NCBI GenBank assembly: GCA_016098155.1
Contig: JAAAJB010000488.1
Location: forward strand, 1,355 to 27,312
From: Actinomortierella ambigua
Lineage: Eukaryota; Mortierellomycota; Mortierellomycetes; Mortierellales; Mortierellaceae
Direction of reading: 5' to 3'
Length of the DNA stretch: 25,958 nt
Shown: positions 20,659-25,958 of the stretch, piece by piece
Position numbering within the stretch: the first letter of the stretch is position 1
Layout: every line of letters begins with the position of its first letter
Notes under the pieces: model-generated
What the model was told of the DNA's origin: nothing
What the model saw: the letters and a program-made list of their open reading frames with translations, nothing else
Database searches by the model: none
Translations under genes and position numbers: made by a program

Positions 20659-21607
20659 ATGTCTCCTTCTACCAAGTACCAGCTCCACTACTTTGGCCAC
20701 CACGGTGTGGCGATGACCATCCGCGCTCTGCTATGCCTAGGCGGTGCCGACTGGGCACCAAAGGTCGAGATCTTTGAAGGCTGGGCCACAATCAAGCACT
20801 CTTCTTCGCCCTTCGGCACTCTTCCGATCCTGAACGTATTCAAGGAATCTGGCGAGGTAAAATCGAATATGAATAAGATTCTGTTTGGTGGTTATCTTCC
20901 TCCCTGTGCTCAAATTAGAGAGGATTGCGTCAACTGACATCACACCCCTTTTTTTTTCTCGTTTTTAAACTATTCAAGGTACTGGAGATCCCTGAAAGCT
21001 TGGCCATCGAGCGCTACCTCGCAAAGACGTTTGGCATGGTCGGCTCGACAGAGGCCGAACAGATCCAGGTCGACGTAGTCTTAAGCTTGCATACCAGCCT
21101 CAGCGCCTTTTGGATCCACAGGGTGCTGAGAGCTGCGGCAGAGGTGACACCCAAGGGCCATGTGGAGCTAAAGGCCAGCAAGCTCCCGACTTGGATCGCC
21201 AACTGCGAGAAGGTGGTGATGAAGAACGGCTCAAACGGTCACTTTGTTGGTGACAAGGTAACGTTGAAGGGAGAGGGAGAGGAGAGGAGAGAAGAAGAGA
21301 GGAGTATTCCCTATGGATACAAATTTACTTACCATACACTGCCCTATCGTCGCGACAGTTTACCTATGCGGATGTCTACGCCAGTACTTTGATGGATACC
21401 ATACTGGCTGCCGAGGGCGTGGAAGACGTACTGAATGAAAAGACGGCTCCTAACCTGTTTGCCGTGAAGCGCAAGGTCGACAGCCACCCCTCATACCTGG
21501 CCTTCCGAAAGTCGGACGAGTTCTCAGGGATGAGTCGCCTCCTTGAGGCATATGCTAGCAGGAAGCACTTTCCCTTTGACATGAAGAAGAGCCACATTGT
21601 CGGCTAG
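20659..21607 (+). CDS. sigma-like glutathione S-transferase, copy 3
   Basis: Exons 20659-20856, 20979-21257 and 21359-21607; 241 aa; introns of 122 and 101 nt at the same phase-0 positions as in copies 1 and 2. It starts MSPSTKYQLHYF; Tyr11 is the likely catalytic residue. SPFGTLPIL and the intact ESLAIERYLA motif (Ser73) form the glutathione site. The C-terminal domain has HFVGDKFTYADVYAS and NEKTAPNLFAVKRKVDSHP, and ends KKSHIVG. Compared with copy 2, three residues are added before or within the first strand region and two near the C-terminus (LLEAYASRKH). Its promoter carries a TATA box like that of copy 2 and the duplicated upstream block. Function is predicted as glutathione conjugation or peroxide reduction in the cytosol; the substrate is unknown. 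Confidence 0.93.
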
Positions 21608-22473
21608 CCAAGACTTGGTGTGATGCTGGACTTTTTTTTTTTTTTTTTTTTTGCTATTGATCTTCCAAAGACGAGTGATAGAGAATAGGCTTCTCCTTTC
21701 CTTCTCCCTGTCTGAATGTGTGCATCCCCACCGATATCTTCAACGTTTTTCCTTTTTCAGATATACTTTTTTTCCTCATCTTTAGAGTCGTCCATGGTAT
21801 TCCTTGGATGGAGCCTTCAGCGCAGTCGTACAACGATTCGCAATGCAGATGTGATTTCTCTTCCCTCTCTCACGCCTTCCCTCTGGCCCCAAAGGGCACA
21901 TCAGCTGCGGCCTAGTAAATATTGAAGTACCCACTCTCGATCAACACGTACAAGGATTGAATGACAGACAGCGGTAGGGAGGGTGAGGATTGCAAACGTA
22001 GAGGAATCTCTATTCAACAGAGTTATGCTCCACCGGCCCAAGCATCTGTGTAAAATGCTTGCTTCTGCTCAGCAAACTTTCCACTGGGCGGTTTTCTCGC
22101 CCTCGACCAAGGATGACGACTCATCGAAATTGTCCAAGAAAGGAACACGCGCTCTTGCCATTTCTTCCTGTGTATCTCGCTGTCAAATCGCCATGCTGAC
22201 CACAAAAAGGCAATAAAAGCACAGAAGCCCATCTCTAGAACTCACTCGCTCCACACAGCATGTTCATCTGCACGCACCCATCTGCATACACGCGTCTATT
22301 AGCAGACGATCAGCCTGGTTCACCTATCTCACTTCCTCCTCTCATGCCAATGGTTCGGTGTGTATCCTGCTATAGCCGGATAAACCTTGTTTGATACGAG
22401 ATGAACGACTTAAGCCCCTGACTAGGAATGTGTTGCCCAGATAAACACTCACGAAGGCAATGCATCCAACATA

Positions 22474-22818
22474 GTCGATGCAAGGAGGAGAGAAAGGGCC
22501 AACATCGAAGGATCAAATTGCAGCGTTGCATGAACGCTTGGTTGCCATAAGTCAGCTCAGAAGTTTGTTCCTACTTCTGCCTCCATCCCTCCTCCCACTA
22601 CAACCCTTGAAACCTAATCCCTCAAGTCTTCCTCTTGATGTCTTGTTTATCTGTTTATCCTCCTCTCCCCTCTCCTCCGTATCTCACTCCCTCCATCACA
22701 TTCCCCCCCCCTTGTCTCTCTCTCTCAGTCCATCGCATTCTCTCGTTGTATCAATGCCAGACTGAGTTAACCCATTGTCGATGCATGGTGGAGAAAGGGT
22801 CAACATCAAAAGATCAAA
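22474..22818 (+). repeat. pair of diverged direct repeats
   Basis: 22474-22517 and 22777-22818 are similar: both start GTCGATGCA, then GG-GGAG, AAAGGG, CAACATC and GATCAAA, with small indels. The intervening 260 bp are not repeated. The copies may be remains of a mobile element end or of a local duplication. Confidence 0.6.
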
Positions 22819-23382
22819 AGGTTTGACTGCCCTCAGTTCAGCTTCTGCCCTTGAGAAACTGCTATACATTCCCTCCTTCACTCTTTTCTTCTATGCACCC
22901 CACCTCCTCTACCACCATCCATGCTGCTAACATGCTATACTTTTGAACAATTGATCAATCTGTCAACGCACCCTCGCATTTTTTAAGGAGAGAATCTATT
23001 TTTGCACAGCAACAAGACTAGTTGGGTGGAGCGAGATTTCATGGCGTTGGCATTGGTGTAGTAAGCAAGAATTATGCTTAGGTAAAAGTCTGCGATGCTG
23101 GCCATCTCTCAGGCAATGGGTGCGTTGTATGGGATACGTCGTCCCGGTTTCGACAGGAGGTGTTCTAGTCGTCCTTGCAGGGAGACAGTGTCTAGGAGCT
23201 CTTGGCTGTCCTGACCGATTTTGCGGCCGTGGTGTTGCAGGAAGGAGAGCCATAACGCGCTCTCACATTCCCTCAATCGATTCCTTGTTGCATCCCGCAG
23301 CTCTACCCCTCGATTGACCGTCTCTTTTTCCCTCACTTCTCTCTCTCTCCTCACCCTCCCTCTTTCCCACCTTCACTTCACA

Positions 23383-23390
23383 TATATAAG
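23383..23390 (+). promoter_or_regulatory. TATA box upstream of the small cysteine-rich gene
   Basis: TATATAAG after a CT-rich stretch, 235 bp before the ATG at 23618. A GT-AG segment of 100 nt (23512-23611) lies between and could be a 5' UTR intron, its acceptor ending 6 nt before the ATG. A second A/T-rich TATATAAT (about 23550) would instead be the TATA box of an unspliced leader. Confidence 0.4.
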
Positions 23391-23617
23391 GCAGGGCTAC
23401 CGCCACCTTCCATCATCTCCATCCTCGACACCTCTGCCACTGACAGCAACCACAAAGACGCCCACCACTTCAGACTTGAACAATCCCAACAAGCCATTTC
23501 GGTCCACCATAGTAGGATTTAAAACTATTTTATACTGCGTCACAGGTTATATAATTTAGCACCCACATGTTGCAAATGATCCCTAACTTGTGAAAATTGT
23601 CAGTTTCACAGTAGAGA

Positions 23618-23944
23618 ATGTTGCGCTCCGGATCAGCAAGCCTGGTTCTTATTGGACTTTTCCTTACCTTGACCCATCTTTCAGTACTCGTTGCTAGCAT
23701 TAGGCACTATGTTTGTGAACACCAAAGATTGAACCATGACAAGTGCGTCTATTGCTGCAACTGCCTAACCCAGATGGCCATTTGTGGTTCCGATCAACCG
23801 ACGACATGCGCAAAATACAACATGGATTCGGGTTCTGCTACGGAGTGCGGAAGAGCACAATACGAATGCCTATACCCTTTACCTCAAAACCCGGGAGCGA
23901 AATGTCCTTCGAAATTCTACGTTGGAGGTAGTTTTGTCCTCTAG
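23618..23944 (+). CDS. small secreted cysteine-rich protein
   Basis: A 108-aa frame with no family I recognise. Residues 1-27 form a typical signal peptide: Arg3, a hydrophobic core (LVLIGLFLTLTHLSVLV), and a cleavage-like VAS. The remaining 81 residues contain ten Cys (33, 43, 46, 47, 49, 56, 64, 77, 84, 96) and none falls in the signal peptide, which suggests five disulfides in an extracellular protein. A CxxCCxC cluster (43-49) is the most distinctive feature. Base use is more AT-rich and less codon-biased than in the GST genes, as expected for a fast-evolving or weakly expressed gene. A possible donor (GTAGTT at 23928) could replace the last few residues by splicing. Roles seen in such proteins (effector, antimicrobial, cell-surface) cannot be distinguished here. 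Confidence 0.6.
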   Translation: MLRSGSASLVLIGLFLTLTHLSVLVASIRHYVCEHQRLNHDKCVYCCNCLTQMAICGSDQPTTCAKYNMDSGSATECGRAQYECLYPLPQNPGAKCPSKFYVGGSFVL

Positions 23945-24530
23945 CCACCAAATGCCTGTCAGTGATTGGCACCACTCGACAAATTTCTTCTATTCTACTC
24001 TTTTCGTAGTTTGTTCTTTTGATTCTTTGACACACAAAACGGACCCCCCCCCCCCGAAATTAAACACATTCGTCGTTCTCCCTCATCCTTGAATACTTAA
24101 AAACGCAAATTGCGTTTAATATGGTAGTAGGGCCTTGAGCTCTCATCCTCGACTATCTCGATCCTCGGCCCCCTTTCGACAAACTGGCCACGCTTAACCG
24201 GGACAGCCCCGACACAGACTCTGACTTCACCGACCACCTCAACCCTCGAGCCAACACCCAGATTCCTCGGACACTTCCAGTACTACTCCAGATGAGCATC
24301 CATCCTCGACCTTTAGACCAACATTTTTTTCAGCTCTCCTTTGTCCGTTCTTGCGAATCCCTTGGACATTGTGGCTGCCACCAAGAACCTTCTCGGTAGA
24401 TTTTGAAGACTGCCTAGTATCCTCGCACATAATGCCAATCCCGGACAACTTTCTCCCGAGCAGTCCGTCCCTGAGCGTTACGACTGAAGGATCGCCAGAG
24501 CCACGCAGAAGACTGACTTGTCAGCATGGA

Positions 24531-24887
24531 GAACCAATTTACAGCTTATGGTATGACCGACAAAGGCCTTTAGTTCAAAGTGATGTTATCCTCTACCTGA
24601 ACGGCGGTGCAGCTCTCTGGTACAAGCTCATCAAATCCACGGTTGTGAATCATACTTTTCCATTCATTGCCTTCGTCAGACGTTTCAAAGAACGATTCTC
24701 CAGAGTCCAAGATGCCGACACTTCGTTCCACACCCTTTGCCAACTTGGACAGACTGGCAGCATCAGTGCATATACTTTCCAGATTCCAGAGCATCGCTGT
24801 AACGCAAGCAGAGTCAGATCAGAGCAAAGAGTCAGGGGAAAAAATAGGAGAAAGAAGTGTATTGATCCACAGATGATGAGGATATAG
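24531..24887 (+). pseudogene. degraded Ty3-type retrotransposon gag fragment
   Basis: An open frame covers 24351-24887. Its core (24531-24800) has the layout of a Ty3 Gag capsid region: a helix with YDRQRP, a segment ending LNGGAALWY (compare the usual L.G.A..WY), PFIAFVRRFKERF, then a helix ending LCQLGQTGSISAYTFQI (compare L.QxGS...Y...F). After residue 150 the similarity stops and the frame ends. No CCHC zinc knuckle, protease, reverse transcriptase or flanking LTR was found within the window. The short length and lack of partners make it a relic. The call rests on pattern resemblance alone. Confidence 0.5.
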
Positions 24888-25158
24888 AGCTATGAAGTCC
24901 ATATATATATTTCATCACTGTTTGCTGACTCTCCAAGAGCTGCCTAAAGTATGAGTTCCACAGCCTTCGTTGAGAACGCTAACCTCTCCAACGATGATCT
25001 TGTGGCACTCACTGGTAACCACCGCTGGTCTTGAAGTTGGCTTCATATTCTCTCCCGCTAACAAACTCCCCCCCCCCACTTCACCCTTGGGCAGCGGTGC
25101 ATATTACCATTGCTGTTGCAGTTACCCTTAGCTCGTCTCAGTAGCATGGAGGAAGAAG

Positions 25159-25199
<41 letters not shown>

Positions 25200-25568
25200 G
25201 CGAGCGAGGAAAGGAGGCGTTTCCACAAGGGCTTTGCAGCTGTCACCAAGTCAATCTCCAGATCCATCAGGACGCCCGTCTCGCTTATGAGTACGAGAAT
25301 GACGCCTAAACATATCAGCGGCAGTAGTACTAGTAGCAGCATGCCCCGGCTGGCATCAGAGGTATGGAAGAAACAGCAACTTGTGAAACCCACCTTCGTT
25401 TGGGTAGCAATTACCATAGCCGAATCGCCCTTGTTGGCCTATAGACTAGCACCACCCCCTACCCCTAATCTCTCAGCCCCTTTCTGTAGCACGGGCTGCT
25501 TCTCACGACGGTGATCGGTGATCACAACTATTCCATTGTAGCATGGACATTTAAGAGAACCGCTGTAG
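24888..25568. other. non-coding stretch with a GA microsatellite
   Basis: No supported gene. A long GA run covers about 25160-25195. Open frames through it (Arg-Glu repeats on +, Ser-Leu repeats on -) are compositional. The reverse frame near 25260-25400 includes a hydrophobic stretch (MLLLVLLPLICLGVILVLI) but has no other support. A C run lies at 25069-25077. Confidence 0.5.
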
Positions 25569-25880
25569 GGTTAAGGTGAGCGGTACGTTTTCAATAATGG
25601 CTCCAAAGGATCAAGTCGAATACGGAACCAGTTGATAGACCCGACGTACTCTTTTGAGGTGTTCAAGTGTGAGTCGGAGAAGGAAAAAAATATCTGTATG
25701 TGGAATGAGGGCAGGGCAGGGCGGACGCGTAACCGATCTTGCCTTGTTCTGGTAAATTGAGATAGGCTCTGCAGGCTTCAAAATAAGACTCATAGTTGAT
25801 CAAAAGTGAGGGCCGTTGATTCGTCGTCTTGTCAACCATCGTTTCAACACACACTGCTACTGTATGAACTTTTCAGAAAA
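25569..25880 (+). repeat. diverged copy of the GST-3 upstream block
   Basis: Same landmarks in the same order as 20130-20440: AAAGGATC (25605), GGAACCA (25624), GTTCAAGTGTG (25661-25671), ACGCGTAA (25725-25732), CTTGTCAACC (25828-25837), and the 18-mer ending GTATGAA (25851-25868). First-to-last landmark distance is 257 nt here and 252 nt in the other copy. No GST coding sequence follows before the window ends at 25958. Confidence 0.75.
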
Positions 25881-25941
25881 TATTATGGGTAGTGACACAA
25901 ACGCCTTTGTCCGCGTTGCAACTGTCAAACTGGCGCAGCGC

Positions 25942-25958
25942 TTTTTTTTTTTTTTTTT
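25942..25958. other. terminal T run at the window edge
   Basis: Seventeen T at the very end, resembling the runs at 33-57 and 15300-15323. Probably a contig border. Confidence 0.5.

Larger units (their letters stand above)
21608..23617. other. gene-poor region after the GST array
   Basis: About 2 kb. A T run follows the copy 3 stop (21632-21652). I found no frame with a recognisable domain on either strand. A reverse-strand stretch around 22060-22170 and another around 23110-23290 read as somewhat protein-like but are short, lack family resemblance and are not called. A diverged direct repeat is present (22474-22517 and 22777-22818), and a CT-rich stretch with a C run occupies 22660-22745. 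Confidence 0.5.

Noticed and set aside
22023..22232. Protein-like reverse frames (for example a segment reading VPFLDNFDESSSLVEGEKTAQW)
   Set aside because: About 30 residues only, closed by stops, with no family match I can name; could be chance.
23109..23354. Reverse-strand 81-aa frame with a helical-looking stretch
   Set aside because: No start context, no domain, and it overlaps the CT-rich promoter of the cysteine-rich gene.
25110..25514. Possible gene with a hydrophobic segment on the reverse strand, and an Arg/Glu-rich frame on the forward strand
   Set aside because: Both run through the GA microsatellite, have no recognisable domain, and splice or promoter support is lacking.

Overview
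The window is nuclear DNA of a fungus. The genes have several short introns (90-276 nt, GT-AG ends, often GTAAG/GTAWNT donors and pyrimidine-rich acceptors), AATAAA signals after stop codons, CT-rich leaders, and many GA/CT microsatellites. The gene set (Gcn2, an Erf2-like DHHC transferase, an expanded GST family) and the style fit an early-diverging fungus, most likely Mortierellaceae. That placement is inference, because no marker gene is present. Every gene I can support is on the + strand.

Left half (1-14433): three housekeeping genes. A J-domain co-chaperone with an N-terminal Cys4 motif (304-2114, 4 exons, 435 aa) is followed after 363 bp by a complete eIF2-alpha kinase GCN2 (2478-9319, 7 exons, 2013 aa). 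GCN2 has RWD, pseudokinase, kinase, HisRS-like and C-terminal regions, plus large acidic, poly-Ala, poly-Gly and poly-His expansions. After 1.4 kb of microsatellite-rich spacer comes a DHHC palmitoyltransferase of the Erf2 type (10702-14433, 4 exons, 1111 aa) with a very long low-complexity N-terminus. An assembly gap of Ns (14525-15292), edged by homopolymers, ends this half.

Right half (15293-25958): a tandem array of three sigma-like glutathione S-transferase genes (16136-17225, 18079-19112, 20659-21607). They share three-exon architecture, with a middle exon of exactly 279 nt in all three. The first copy has its only plausible upstream ATG out of frame with the conserved body and lacks the glutathione-contacting Ser of the ESxAI motif, so it is decaying, diverging or mis-sequenced. 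Beyond the array lie about 4 kb with few genes: a small secreted ten-cysteine protein (23618-23944), a pair of diverged direct repeats, and a degraded Ty3-type gag fragment.

The most informative unexpected signal is at the right edge. Positions 25569-25880 are a diverged, colinear copy of the block upstream of the third GST (20130-20440), which predicts a fourth GST starting about 140 bp past the end of the window. Exon limits were derived by hand from splice signals and reading frame. In the three left-hand genes the exon lengths sum to whole codons with an uninterrupted protein.
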